Positions 13,101 through 27,600 of a stretch of 64,000 nt of DNA are shown here, piece after piece (the stretch's first letter is position 1; every line of letters begins with the position of its first letter). The notes below the pieces were generated by a model, which worked only from the letters and a program-made list of their open reading frames with translations, was not told the origin of the DNA and searched no databases. A program made the position numbers and the translations under genes. The stretch covers positions 62,001 through 126,000 of the forward strand of contig NOWV01000137.1 in the NCBI GenBank assembly GCA_003344405.1, written 5' to 3'. Origin of the DNA: Trichoplax sp. H2 (Eukaryota; Placozoa; Uniplacotomia; Trichoplacea).

Positions 13101-14599
13101 ATATCCTTAATTGATGCACTAGAACCATCAAATTATGTTCAACCAACACCGGCGACTCCAAACAGCAATGAAATTGCCAATTCTGTGCAAGCAACATTCG
13201 AATATTCCAATAGCATACTGGTAGGATAGGATGTTCAATTTGTTTCATTGGAGGGTTCCATTTACTACTTCAAAGATTGGATGATTCAATCTTTTATTAT
13301 GGAGAATAACCTCTTTTAATCCTTGCAATTTGTCACTAATGATGCTCTTTGATTTTCTAGTGGGCTAGCAATTACCGAGATCAATTTAAAGCAGGATTAG
13401 CTATAGTGGTTACTCGCTATTGTCAAAGCCAATACCAGACGTGTTCACTTCAGAATCAAAAGTAAGTAACAAGAGGCTTGATTTCTGTTCTGGAATTTGC
13501 TTTAAAGTCGATATCATGCACTTGCGGCAGTTTAATTTTGCTGATATAATTAAAATAATGGTAAATCGTATAAGAATCCGTTATGAATAACAAATATTGG
13601 CCTAATAGTTTAAATTAAGGATAACTGATTAATTTATCCATGTGCTATTTCTCCACGAGATTACTCGATCAATATCTAAGCTCAGTAATGATATTTGATA
13701 GAATAGCCAGAGCATGAAGTGACTATAATTTATGATACGGATAAGTTATTGCTATTTCCTGATGGATGTAATGTTATATCTATTTTATATAAGCATAAGG
13801 ACTAACAATGATGATAATTTATGATAGTGTGGTATTTAATCAAGGCAACGTACATATTCGTCCAGGCTATCCAATGATTTTAGGGTAATTTACTTATTTG
13901 TTCTGTGCTCTTCAATATAATTTTACCTTGGATATAAACTCAATGATATGCCTTCTTTTATTATGATGGAATAGCAACAATAATGTCGTCGAATTCTACG
14001 TGAAACTACCTGTTGGTGGTTCAGCAACTGTTCTACCTAGTAATGTCCTGACTAATATTGTCAGTGCTAACCAAATGCATCTTTCTGCAGCCGTTAATGC
14101 TCTTCGCGTAACTGGTATTCAACAAGTTACTCCAACGCCAAAGCCTACTACAGGGATACCCACTTCTAGACCAACTATTGCTTCAACAACTGGATCAGCT
14201 AGCAAACCAACTACTAAACCAACTATTAAACCAACGGTTGTTACTGCTCCTAATAGTGATAACTTGATCATTGGCCTAACATTAGGCATTGGCGGTGGCG
14301 TAGTCTTGATCCTTTTTGCATTCTTAGGGTAATTTTATTCATGTTGGTTATGAATTTAGCTTTAAACGAAACTTAAACCTACGTTTTAGCTACAAATTCA
14401 TAGATAGATTGAATAGGATAGAAAGGAAGATATGATATATGAAATAAGGCTAATTTCTCTTTTATATTTTATTTATTGTTCTAGGTATTACTTTAAGAGG
14501 AGCCGATCACTTGCTCGTCGTGCTAATGAGAAATCTCGAGAATTAACCAGAATATATAGCGAGAAAGCAGAAGAATTCACCAAGCTAAATGATCTATAA
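7112..14599 (+). CDS. MUC4-like NIDO-AMOP-VWD-EGF type I membrane protein, paralog 2 (complete)
   Basis: Nineteen exons: 7112-7373, 7777-7901, 8471-8770, 8879-9147, 9322-9728, 9859-10212, 10420-10620, 10740-10976, 11146-11667, 11758-11880, 11984-12103, 12370-12489, 12598-12720, 12835-12960, 13123-13220, 13361-13461, 13828-13884, 13975-14328, 14485-14599; 4014 bases, 1337 aa. Order of parts: signal peptide 1-22 (hydrophobic, ending VSAQ), a Ser/Thr-rich stretch to about 87, NIDO about 100-318, Cys-rich AMOP 319-454, VWD 455-718 opening with WGDPHFTT, Ig-like plus EGF module 719-892, five EGF repeats to about 1096, a juxtamembrane domain about 1097-1240, a Thr/Pro-rich linker, a transmembrane helix about 1276-1300, and a 37-residue tail ending EEFTKLNDL. 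This is the domain order of vertebrate MUC4 without the large mucin repeat. GDPH at 459-462 matches the known autocleavage site of mucin VWD domains. AATAAA at 14705 may be its poly(A) signal. Confidence 0.92.
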
Positions 14600-14808
14600 A
14601 TTGTCAGAACATATTCATATCGCAATATTCGATAATGCATGATGGATGGTCATGATAATGATGCCATGAATGGATAAACATGACATGAGCACTTATTTAA
14701 TTCTAATAAACAAGTCATTTTCATATTTTGATAGCTAATATACTTAGCTAAATATGTTCAGCATGAACATTATTTTATAAAAGAAATCAATTGTTTTCAA
14801 ATTATCAT

Positions 14809-14940
14809 TTACTGGTCAATCCAATTTCCTACAGCAGATTCTTGCTCAAAGTTATTGATAACAACTTTGTTTATGATGCAGTCTACGGCTTGAAAATTGG
14901 ATACAAGTACTGTGTTGGTATGTTGTAGTCCACTAGGTTT
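14809..14940 (-). other. Conserved downstream block, copy 2 (possible minus-strand C-terminal exon)
   Basis: Lies 210 bases after the stop of paralog 2. Minus-strand reading: G-L-Q-H-T-N-T-V-L-V-S, NFQAVDCIINKVVINNFEQE, SAVGNWIDQ, stop. The stop falls at nearly the same place as in copies 1 and 3. No upstream exon was found. Confidence 0.5.
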
Positions 14941-15109
14941 TTAAGCTCATAAGGCCACTTATTTTCCTATTTAATTAATAAAGAGTTATTTAATTATTGG
15001 CTATGCAGTCATTGTTATAGCAATTTTGATATTTTTTGTTACGATTTCGTAGACTAGATTTCTTGTAGCTGTAAAACACATATAAATGGTGTTAATAAAA
15101 ACATTTAAA

Positions 15110-15900
15110 TTAATTTTTATAAGGTCGATGATGTAGAGTTGTAGATATTGGCTAAGTTTTACCTTGAAGCTAACCAAGTATTAAAAAATTTGCACGATTT
15201 TGGTTAGAAAGAAATATTTAAATTAATGCTGGTAGGGTTAACAATGAAGAGTTGTTGATATTGACTAAGTTTTGCCTTAAAGTTAAACTTTAATCAAGCA
15301 TTAAAATAGTACGATCTTAGTTAAAATTACAGGGTCAGCGATGAAGAGTGATAGATATTGGTTAATTTTTTGTCTTAAGGTTAATTAAGCATTAAAATTA
15401 TACGATCTTGGTTCGATATTACTTTACAATGAGAATAATGATGACAGTTATGTTCTTCTAAATCTAAAGTTGATGTTGATTAGACATCAAAATTGTATAA
15501 TATTGATTGAGTATCACTCTATAAGGGCAATGATCATGATGGTTTGCCTTTTTAAACTGTAAATTGAGATTGATCTGGCCTTAAAATTACATGATCTTGG
15601 TGGAATATATCCCTCCAACGACAATGATTGAAATATTTTCCTATTAAAGTCTATCAAATTTAGGAGTATTCTGGCTTTAAAAGTGCATGGTCTTGGTTGA
15701 ATGTTACTCAACTAGGGTATGATAGAGACACTATACCATTTTAAAACTATATACCGAGACTGTTGTGACTTTAGAATTGTACTATCCTGGTTAAATACTC
15801 CTTTACAACTGGAATGATCGCACTATTTTACTTTTAAAAATGCAGTGTAAGTATAATTTGAGATTATTCTGGCTTAAAAATTGTACAATTTTGGATGAAT
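15110..15900. repeat. Degenerate tandem array, about 100-115-base units
   Basis: Units share GATGAAGAGTTG-TAGATATTGG-TAAGTTTTGCC-like starts near 15127, 15240 and 15339, then a second series marked by ATGATCTTGGTTGAATATTACTC-like text (broken here by variation) near 15390, 15500, 15590, 15690 and 15790. Open frames in it are repeat artefacts. Confidence 0.55.
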
Positions 15901-17174
15901 TTAATATCGCCGTAAAAGAGGAATAATCCGAACGTTTTTTTCTCAATATACGGCATAAATTAAGATCAATTTATTTCACTAATAACTAATGACCATCGAT
16001 GAAATCTTATCATATATAGCATTCATCTTAACCTATTATTAAACTAATTTTTAACTTTGATTAGCTTCATTTATGATGGTGATTCACTCTTCAATAATAT
16101 GCATAATCATATCAAGGTGATTAAAAACGATTGAAATAACTTGATCATTTTTGTACTCTTTACAGTATTAGTAATTTCAGTTTGACTGTAAAATCACTTA
16201 TCAATTTACTGGCTTGTAATCAATCATAATCAAGTGGATGGTAATGTGATACAAAAACTTGATCGCGAGCCCTTTTACACTAATAAGGATCTTTGTATAT
16301 GACCGTATATCATTTATGAACTTATTAGATTACTATATGTCGAGGTCAGCTGGACACACTAATAATTTAAATATGGCCATATACATGTAGCTTTTATAAA
16401 CTTATTGGTCCTTATTCATCATGATCAGCTAGATGGCAATGGATTTTAAAACTCATTTCTTAATTCTTTTACTGCACTAATAATTTTAATATGATCCTGT
16501 AGGTTTTTTTAAGTCATTTTCTATTACCATTGGTGAATGGTAATGAATTGTAATCGTTTGATCAAATCCTAACTATTTTACAGTATCGGTACTCTTACTT
16601 TCAATATGCTCATATAGTTTTCCTGAACTTATTGGACTATTATCCATTTATGGTGATGTGGATGGTAATTATAATGGATTTTGATAACTTGATTATTTTT
16701 TGACTCTCTTACAGTACCAATAATTTGGGTATGGCTGATAGAGGACTCGTTGACTTATTGGTCCATTATCTATCGTCAGATGGATGGAAATGAATTGTAA
16801 TCACTCGACTCTATTACAGTACTCATATTTTCAAGATGGTCTTACAGCTTTCATAAACTTATTGGATTACTATCCGTCGCGATGAGATGAGTGGTAATCG
16901 ATTGTATTATCTCGACTATTTCTTGACACTTTACAGTACTAATAATTTGAATATGGCCATAAAACCATTCATAAACTTGTTAGACCATTATTTATCATCA
17001 GGTGGATAGTAATGAATTTCAATCCCTTTAATTACATCTCGACTCTTTTACAGTACTCATATTTTAAAGATGGTCTCACAGCATTTATAAACTTATTGGA
17101 TCATTATCCATTATAATGAACTACCGTAGATGGTAATACATTGTAATAACTTGATCATATTAAAAATTTTTTTG

Positions 17175-17354
17175 CAGTATTAATAATTCAAATATGACCA
17201 TATAGCTTTCATTAACTTATTGGACCATTATCCATCAGATAGATGGTAATCAGTTGTATTCACTCGATCATATCTTGGCTCTTTTACGGTACTCATATTT
17301 TTAAGATGGTCGTACAGCTGTCATAAACATATTAGATTATTGTCAGTTATGATC
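17175..17354. repeat. Recent 180-base duplication inside the array, copy 1
   Basis: Nearly identical to 17613-17792 (only a handful of differences), while neighbouring units are strongly diverged. The copies are 438 bases apart, so this is a recent local duplication or gene-conversion event. Confidence 0.8.
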
Positions 17355-17612
17355 CAGCAGCTAACATTCACAAGTCATCTTATAAAAATACTTGGGTGAG
17401 AACATCTACTAACTAGTTTTTTACAGTCGGACTACAATATGTCCATTCACAGAATCATTTCAGCACACGTTACAGCACAGCAATAAATTTACTGTAACAC
17501 ATTTATAATTAGAGTAATTCCTATTGTAAATAACTAGTTGTAATATAATATCACTATATTATATTAACCAAATTTAGATAGCTATTTCTTCACGGTAGTT
17601 CCTACCGTAACA

Positions 17613-17792
17613 CAGTATTAATAATTTAAATATGACCATATAGCTTTCATTAACTTATTGGACCATTATCCATCAGATAAATGGTAATCAGTTGTATTCA
17701 CTCGATCGTATCTTGGCTCTTTTACGGTACTCATATTTTTAAGATGGTCGTACAGCTGTCATAAACATATTAGATTATTGTCAGTTATGATC
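17613..17792. repeat. Recent 180-base duplication inside the array, copy 2
   Basis: Partner of 17175-17354; identity ends at GTTATGATC in both copies. Confidence 0.8.
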
Positions 17793-17900
17793 AAGTGGAT
17801 GGTAGTGGATTGATCATTTCTTGAATCTTTCATAGTACTAATAATTTGAGTATAGCTATTGCAACATTTATTAACTTATTAGACCATTATCTAACATAAT

Positions 17901-18693
17901 CCAGGGACGCCGCTATAACAATACGATCATGATAATCATTAATAGATATTCAAGCGAGGATTATGCATTTGCTTCGGTAGTGTAAATTTGATATCATTAG
18001 GCAAAACCGATAATAAGTGAACCGGAAAGATAGTGAAAAAATTGATATTACTAGTAAGATTAATTAACTAATCTTTTATGCAAGCAAATACGCCTATAAA
18101 CATGTCGGTAAAGATATGAAACTGATGTCTTACGAAAAATATTAGTTCTTATACCTGCGCGTGGTCTCGGTCTAATTTAGAACTGTCAAGGCTACTGGAG
18201 AAATAGTCTTAAGAGTAGCCTCTAATGACCTATAAGCAAGCTTGTTGGGGATGAAAAAGAGACTTTTTATTTTTTAAATAATATACCTTGCATGCGGGAT
18301 ATCTATTGTTACATTATTTTGTTTGTCATGGCTATTCTATTCTTGAAATTATCAGCAACATTCCATGGTGTGGCCAACCACCTTTGCCTTTTATTTCGGG
18401 TTATCAAGCCACAGCATGAAAGTTTGGGCTGGGTTAGCATTGGTAATTAACAAATATAGCCCATGATATACACTGAAACGCCCGTCAATTGGATAGTTAA
18501 GTAATATTAGGTCATCAAAATAGCACGATGATTGCAGTAGTATTGGACATTGGCTGCAACTAAAGGTGTCGTCCACGCCAAGAAAAAAATTTCATCTAGT
18601 TTGCACTATTTTCGTGTTAAAGGCGTTGGACATTACTCAAAATCGATTATTATTCCTTGATATTTTCCATCTATTCTACTATTTTGTCTCAAG
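17901..18693. other. Upstream region of paralog 3
   Basis: No gene is supported. A short minus-strand open frame at 18391-18576 has no recognisable content. No sequence shared with the region upstream of paralog 2 was seen, so the promoters of the paralogs have diverged. Confidence 0.5.
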
Positions 18694-21600
18694 ATGATTC
18701 GTTTACCTATTCTAACGCTCTTTCTAAGCTGTTTTATCTCGGCATTAAGAGCAGAAGGGATTTCTATGATACCTCACAGTGACGAAGTTATCATTCACAC
18801 TACAATTCGAGAGACTGTGTTTTCTGATCTTCCAATGTCGATTTACGATACTGATACTATTACGATGATGACTTCGTCAATATTGAAGCCGACAACTGGG
18901 CCTGCAGCTACTCGACAGCCTACGCCAACTCCTACACGCCCTCTTCCATTCGGTAATAGATCAGTAATACCAATTAATTTTGTGTTTGGGAAAAATGATA
19001 ATTTTCGATATGTTTGTGATAGTAAAATGAATTAAGTTTAAAACAGGTCAATGATGAAATAACAGCGAACAGTTATTCTCTATCTTCATTATTATGTTAA
19101 CGATGAATCAGTTTGTGTTACTCAACTTAAACTTGAAAAGAAAATTCGTAACGACTTGATTATTCTGCTCACCATAATATAAAATGAGTTACGGAAGTTA
19201 TTACCGTTTTTGCGAACTAATTATTGTGAGTATTAATCCTTTTGGAGCTACTACCCACATAAGTCTTGATACCAAATGTAATCAAATACATATCGTTTCC
19301 ATTGACTTCTAAAAAGACTCTTATACTAGTCATCTAGCCTAGTCTTTGATGACATCTATTAATTTAGTTCTGATCGCAGCAATTAAATCTAACATTTTAG
19401 TAATGACTTCATCGCTTACGCTTTATTTCAAGACCTGATACAATATTTTGAAAGTCTCTGCACTGCATATTCCTGATGTAGTAACTATAGGCTTCTTCAT
19501 CATAACAAAATAGTTTCATGCCCTTTTCTCTTACAGTAATTGCTAATCTAGTTCGTGACGTTAAAATCATAGCTTTCAAAGTCGTTTTAATTATACATCT
19601 ATCAATTTAATTAAGTATTTTGTGCTGTCAAGTAGAGCCTTTAGGATTTTAGTGCAGAATTTCTTATAACGGCTTAAATATGTATAGTGCCTCCTTAAAA
19701 ATACAATTTCAGCATGCTTTGCATGACGAAACAGGTCTGCTAGAAAAAATAGATCTCAGCGTCTTTTATTCCAACACATTTTGAAGGAGGTGTTGGTATA
19801 GTTTTTGAGTATAAGCATCTTCTAATATACTCATCGCCTAGCTTAAGATAGAAATTTTCACTGTCTATGCTCAAAGTGTAGGTGCAAAATCTTTCTTGTT
19901 ATCACTTGTATGATATTACCACTGGTTGTAAATATTTTTTCCTTATTATTAAACTGCAAAAGTCTATCTATTTGAGAGCATTATTTTGCTATATGTACAG
20001 TAAACTATACTAGTTGCTGATAAGATTCCTTTCCAATTAAAGTATCTTTTCTATAATTAACTATGAATGCCTTTATCTTACGGCCATGGCCACTTATACG
20101 ATACTATGCAGTATAGGAATGATTTTGGTCATTTCTTAAATCTATCTCATTCATTAATAATTATAATAATTAACTAGTATATACCATCTTATTATTAGAC
20201 AGTGGAGCTTTACGACCATTCTCCCGAAGTAAATCTGTATCACCAGAAATTTTATGTCCGTCAGTCGATGTGCCTGCAACAATCGGATTACCAATTTATG
20301 GCAAATTATACTACAAGGCGTTTGTAAGTTAATATTTCAATCAACCAGTGCCGTAACATAATCTTTTTATTTAATCAACAAGGGTTGATAAATGCTATTC
20401 TAAAGTCTATCACACGTGGTAAATGATGAATCATCTTTTACGCGTACAATGAGTTCAGTTTAACTTGCTTATAAGTTGAGTTATTGCAAAGTACTTCATC
20501 GATCTGCTTATAAAGTTATTTGTGGCTAGTATTTTATTCAGTAATTTATGTTTCAATAAATAATAGTACCATTGAATGGGCTACTGATAGTCTCTCAAAT
20601 TGGTCTTGATTGCCTTCTTCAACAATTGATCCAAAATTTGAATAATTTCTATTCTATTAATTTTGAGATTACATTATTTTGTGAATATCGCAATTTATCT
20701 TTTACTACTAATGATGTCACAGCGCTTAATGAAGCTGGGGATGAGCGAGCATTTAATTAGAGTAAAATCATGAATATTAGAACCATCTCGACATATTGTT
20801 TACAAAATTCGCCTATAACTATATTCTACGGTACTTTAGTTAATATAATAAAAAGTGAAATGATCAATACTAAGTTTATTTTGATATTATATGTCTCTGA
20901 TCAGTTCGCTTATGGCTATTTATTACGATGGTTGTTATTCAAAAATAGCTATTCTCAGAATACCAATCAGATTTGGATCCTTTCGATAGTAGCTGCTAAT
21001 CGATTCATCGATTGCACTCCTATCCCATTGCCAGTATAAAAATAAGCACAGCAATTCCTTGAAGTATTGTTAAGACGTTTACTATTTGCTTTTAATTTTT
21101 TCCAGCACCATCTTATTATGAGTTAATGTTGAGAAATTAGTGCATCGCTGCGGTCTTAATATTCTTTCATAACTAATGAGAAAATTCAGTCTAATTATTC
21201 GCCTAGATACAAATTACGTAATTAAAAAGAATTAATTTAGCGATTTATCCATGAAATCTTGGTTAAACAATGAACAATTTTATTTAGATTTGTAGTAATG
21301 GCATGGTGACTTTCAATCGATATATCCCTGTTAAATATCCTATACCCTTTGGTAGTGCAACAAGCATTTCTGGATTGGCTGCTATATCGCCATTTTGGTG
21401 TTTGGCCGCAACTAAACAACCTGCTGGTTCCGGCACCTATTACGAAACTATGTCACCCAGTGAATTAGCTACTTACAGTAATGAAACGCGAGTGGCATTT
21501 TCTAGGAACAATTTTAGTGCGAAGTGGGGTTTGCAAGTAACCTGGGAGAATATAGTGCCAAATTCTAACACAGCAAATGTTTCTTCTCCGGTATGTGTCT

Positions 21601-24600
21601 CCCCAAATTTCAAACTTGCTCATTGACAAAAATTGTAGATTAGTAAATGATTTCCCTCTGGACTAAATTCTATTTAATTTATGCCAAAATACCTTTCAAG
21701 TTTAGACAGTTACTGCTAAAGATTATTTTCATGATTCATTTCTATTTGTTTTCTAGAAAAACACATTTCAAGTCCAAATAGTTACAGATGGGATTTCCAC
21801 TTATACCTTTTTCCGCTATCCTAGAGATGGCATCAAGTGGATCTTGCCGAGTGAAAATTCCCATTTAAGCAATTCTAATATTGGTTTACCAGTAGCTGGA
21901 TGGTCTAATGGCAATGAAATGCAGCCTATTTATCATAATATCATTATGTCAGGGACAAGTGGACTGTTGCAGTCAGTCACCGGAAATAAATCCAACTCAG
22001 GTCAACGTGGCTACTGGAGATTTGCGTAAGGACTTGCTTATGATTCGTCTTCTATAACTAGCATCGATGTTCCTTTTCATATTGAATTTCTAGCTATACC
22101 ATGTTTGTAACTATTAATGTTCTAAACTGACCTCCATATAATGTGGCATAATTTTCTTGCACTTGTGTATCACACATTAATTATTATTTATGTTTTAGTA
22201 TTAACGTATGTCCTGAATCTTTCAATCAGATTATGATCAGAATCCATATCTTATAATTATAATAGGCGATTAGTCTACATAGAAATCATCTTATTATTTC
22301 CTTTTAATGATGCAAAATATATTATGATCGATATTCCAACATTATAATACGCTTATGATGTAGTTTGTCATAAATTAGTAGAAATAAATTATAACCAGAA
22401 TCCGTTTACTCTTACGTTCACTTTCTTGAGACAACATGTATAATTATTGTCCATGATTGAACTTTACATTAAGCTAACAAGATTGACGTCTTTTATAACT
22501 CTTTTCTGATTAGATTGACAAATAGCACTAAAAGATTGAGCGAAGGATCTTGTCGAGCTTTCCTAACTCAACCACGTCCAACCAGCAGATCCATTTTATG
22601 CCCATGTTCATACGGACAAGCATTATTCGATAGACGTTTTATTTTCAATGATTTTTTTGCTGGACAAATATGTTTACGTTCAAGATTTATACGCAATGGC
22701 ATTGTTCGGCGTTGCTGCTACAGACTAGCAAACCCTGGCTTTGGAGCTTATCAACGAGGTCCTCGTAACTTTAATGCTGGATATTTGGCTCGATGGAATG
22801 GAGAAAGGCTAGATCAATCAGGTCATAGTTTCTGTTGTAACGAGCAAACTCCAATCTCTCTATGTGTTGAATTTTTCAAATCCTATCCAAGTGGGGCTTG
22901 TCGACATGCACCTCGTCTAGGTAAGTTCAGTTCTTGAATGAATTTTTCGATATCTGCATAATATGGCATCTAATTCTATTCTAATTACTGGCAATCCTCA
23001 TAAACATCAGATACCATGTCTTTTCCTTTAATATCACCTTTAACTGATCTTTATCCTAGCTTGGACTTGGGGTGATCCTCATTTTACTACTATGGACTTT
23101 CAAAACTATACTTTTAATGGGATTGGTGATTTTATCTTGCTTCGTAATAGCACAACCAGTTTAGTTCCGTTCGAATATCAATGTCGATGCGATGAAATTT
23201 CTCCTGGAGCCGGTGCAACAGTAATTAAATCTGTAGGTGGTTATGAAGGTAACAGCGGAATAGTTGAATTTAAAGCCAATAACTTTACTGGTGAGATCGA
23301 ACTTTACTATAATCGTGCTAAGCAGATGGTAGGAAATGTATCATCCGTACCTTTCGGTAATAATTCGGTTTTAATTACCATGAATGGAACCTCTGCAAGT
23401 GTTCAATTCGAATCAGGTAAAGACTAAAAATTTAAATTTACCAGTCATGATCTTAATAGAGAAAATTTTATGAAAATAAAGTATTGAGATCAGCAAGTTT
23501 TTTTCATATTTAGGACTTGCATGAATACGATAGTTGGATTTCACTATGTAGCATTGTTATACTGTTAGGTAGAACATGAACTGTTAAAGAAAATTGTGAT
23601 AGAAGGCAGTTTCTAATGCAATCTACATCAATTGACTTTCTTCCGTCTTTGTTTTACGTGATTCTAAATTTATCTGGCTACTTTATGTCGGATATATAGA
23701 AATCTATTTAATTGTAATACTAGATTACTCAGAGTAGAAGCTGAAATGTAGCTAATAATCCATTTTCCGTTGTTATATTTAAGAGCAAATTGATTGAACT
23801 AGTTAAGCATCCAAGTTAGATCTGACTTATTACATCTAGACCTCAGAAAGGTTCGGTTCGGTTCAACCCGTTATGATCTATATATAAACTCGTATACATA
23901 TACAGTGTATGGTTATATGTCCAATTAGTTCCATCTTGGCCATACTACATTAATTACATACTGTATATGTAGATTTGAATAATACTATTCTGTACACTTG
24001 TTTTGCAGCTATAAGTTATCTCTGTTTTAGTCATAGAATGGAAAAAAATATAAGCTTTTATAATTAGCTAGGGTTCAGATATGTTAAATATCTGGGTAGT
24101 ATGAATTCCATAGCAATAATGTAAAATACCTGAGACAGTTATTGAGAATTGTGCAGTGATCTATTTTGCGCCATTTTTATAAACCATTACAGGAAAAATA
24201 TCAATGAATAAAGGAATTGCCGTGTATTGCATAATTTTAGTCGATATTTAATCCCATACAGATCTTCAATTTTACTGTAGACAACAAAATCTCGATAAAA
24301 ATTTGTACTGTATCTTGTCGTAGTATAAGAAAATATCTGAACTGTTTTATGCTGCATAAATTTAATCGATTCAAAAGCTTAACTAGTAGACAAAACTTAA
24401 AGAATAAAATAGAGCATTTAATATTATATAATTTCCATCAATATTAGTACTTTAATGGGATTCTTAAGTGAAGACTTTAATAATAATTCAATTAATATTT
24501 AAACATCATTTCCTACTTAGGGTCTATATTGGGTGTTATGAAACGGTCAGATGGTATTCTTGATATAACTCTAGCCCTATCTCGAAACTACTATCACAAT

Positions 24601-27600
24601 ACTGAAGGATTATTAGGAAAATGGGATGGAGTTCAAAATGATTTTGAAAGTGCATCCGGCGTACAATTTTCACTTTCGACTTCCTCAGCTGAACAAATTC
24701 ACAGTATTGCTGCTACCTGTAAGTAGAGATCGATTTGGAATAAGATGAAAATACTATTTGACTCGATAGTGTGGATATAATACGGTAACCATCGTAGTTT
24801 AAATACACATTTTCTTCTTCAGTATATACGATGATGTTCAGTTACAGTTGCAGCGATATCATGAGCGCAGTGTTTTCGTCAACTGTTTGATAAAGTATCT
24901 CTATCCAGTTCTTTTAATGTATATGAACGTATTCAGTCATCAAATAGAAATAAAGAATATCGGTTCCCACCGTAGTATGACTGATTTAACTTTTAGCTAG
25001 GAAAAGATTTAGTACTGATACTTTAATAAACTAACTGTAAATAGAAATAATTTGCAAATGAACTTTACTCTCATTTAAACTCTAATGCTGACGTGAAAAA
25101 TATTGCCCAGAATTAGAAGTTAATACTCCGCTATAATTCTGTATACTAATTTTTTATTCGTATTTCATGATATTAGGGAGAGCGGCTCCAAGCTCTCGCT
25201 TGCTAGCTGGTAATCCTCCATCGTTTATCAATTATCAGCCTATGTTTGTCAATAATATTACCTTTAGTAGTGAAAGTCTACAAAGCAATGCCACAAGAGT
25301 TTGTGGCACAAATCTAGCTTGTCTGTTTGATGTTGCTGCCACCAATTCTATCACCGTTGGTGCACAAACCAAATCTACAGATGACCAACTAAACAAGGAA
25401 CGAACAGAATTAGGTTAGAAACAGCAACATACATTCCCTGTTGCATACTATTCCGTAGATTGTCTATATAAGATGCTAATATAGCGATATATGTATCTAT
25501 AGTAAATGGCAATGAAACCAGTATATTATTGACTAATCAATTATTCTAACGTCAGCATCTCTTCTCTTTGAATGCTAATTTTGTAAAACTTTATTGCGAT
25601 CTTAGATCACGAGCCACCTGTTATAAGTGCCCCTTCGTCCATTAATGTTACTGTTGGCTCCATGACGTCTTTTTTGGTAACTGCTTCCAGTGCAAACAGA
25701 TATAGCGTCAATTTTACTTTAATCGGCAATCTACCAAGTGGAATTACCTTTACTAATAGAAGTAGTATCGGTAACTTTACCTGGAATGTTAGGTCTGCTA
25801 ATCCTGCTACGCTAATATTTATTGCCACTGACAGTAAAGGCAGATCAAGTACTCATACGCCGATCATCAATATGTGCAATTGTACACGTAATGGACGATG
25901 CATATGGAATTCTTTAGTCGGAGAAACATTCGTGACAGTTCCTTGTAAATGTTCAAATGGCTATACAGGATCAAGATGTGAAAGTGATCTTAATGTATGT
26001 TCAATCAATCCAGAAGCATGCTTTCCAGGAGTAACATGTATAGATCAGCCAGCATCGGCTGGACGACCAGGTTATACATGTGGCTCATGTCCATCAGGAA
26101 TGTCAGGAAACGGAACTTATTGCGCTGGTTGGAGACCATATTTAAATTTCCAGTTGTATGGAATAGTATTTATGAAAGGTTAATTCAATTTATGCTTGCA
26201 TATTCTTTAGATATCAATGAATGTCAAGGATCTCGACATAATTGTAGTCATATTTGCGTGAACAATATTGGTTCCTACCGTTGTACATGCCCAAAAGGAT
26301 ACTATTTGGATGTTGACGGAAAGACTTGCAAAGGTTAGTATATAAAGTTGATGATACAATTCAACAAGATTTTTATCGATAACATTCATGACTGCCGTTA
26401 TAAACTTATGCAATTACTTAACTTAACAAATTCATTCATTGTCATTTAGATATTAATGAATGCAATTCTGCAAATAAGTGCCAACAAATATGTAATAACT
26501 TTCCGGGTGGCTATAACTGCACATGTAATGCTAATTATGTCCTCAATAGTGACAACAAAACTTGCAACGGTAATGGCTAGTCATCTTTAATGGCGGTTCA
26601 ATATTAAAAGGATTATTGCTTTACCTCATTCCTATCGTAATTAACCTATACGTGGAGGATAAAAGTGATTCAAATCGAACATACTTGTCTATTTAAATGG
26701 AATATGTGGGATTTATTGCAAATCGATTGTTACAATTTTTCTTATATTGTTGCTAATTTAAATTTTAGCAAGCTCTCCTTGTCAACAGCCCAATCAATGT
26801 GGTATCCATTTCTGCTATGAGCAAGATGGAAATGAAACATGCACCTGCAGAACTGGCTATAATAAAACCAGTGCTGGAACTTGCGTCGGTAAGTTATTAT
26901 TTAGTTAATAATCTTATGCGATATCCTGAAATAAATCGTCACCACATACCTCAATCATACACTTTATTGACATCATCGATAGATATTGATGAATGCTCGG
27001 TAAATAATGGTGGATGCTCCTACAACTGCTTGAACATAGCTGGTAGTTACCGTTGCCTATGTAGACCAGGCTACAAAATAGATGCTAACCAAAGAACTTG
27101 TGTTGGTAAGCACAAGATCCTGAATGATTAGGAAATTTTTCATGGTTACTTATAGAATTTTGCTGTAGTAATAAATTAGAATTTATTGCTAAAGGGCAGA
27201 TTAAAATAATTTCCAATTTTACAAAATGTCAGAAATATCTTGTATTTTGGTAAGGGTGTGATTATTATTTCGGCATTTATTCATTCAAGATATAAATGAA
27301 TGTACCATGCAAACTCATGCTTGCCAACCTAATGAAATTTGTCAAAATACTCCATCTAACTATTATTGCATCTGTCGATCTGGCTTGGTGTTTATAAATA
27401 ATAAATGTCAACTACGTGAGTAAATAGCAGTTTATTAAAGTACCTTGATGATACGATAACTCCTTTCTTGAAATACCTGTTATTAGTTTATTTCGTACAT
27501 TGCTTTACTTAGTAGTAGAGTTGATACAAATCTACTTTAACTTTGCATAGCTGGAGTTCTATACTATCTTCATGATTGTATAATTGTGATATAGCTCCTT

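Larger units (their letters stand above)
16060..17900. repeat. Satellite-like degenerate tandem array, about 115-base unit
   Basis: At least thirteen units are marked by ACAGTACTAATAATTT or ACAGTACTCATATTTT (for example near 16163, 16709, 16815, 16932, 17051, 17174, 17288, 17612, 17726, 17832). Each is followed by ATATGGCCATA and AACTTATTGGACCATTATCC-type text. Two flavours alternate (AATAATTT and CATATTTT), which suggests a higher-order unit of two. No gene lies in it. Confidence 0.75.

Noticed and set aside
15514-15711. Minus-strand frame with a repeated CTFKAR/CNFKAR-like motif
   Set aside because: The repeat in the peptide follows the tandem DNA repeat, so it is an artefact of the array.
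20572-21039. Two open frames in intron 2 of paralog 3
   Set aside because: Short, AT-rich, no recognised residues, and located inside a well-supported intron.
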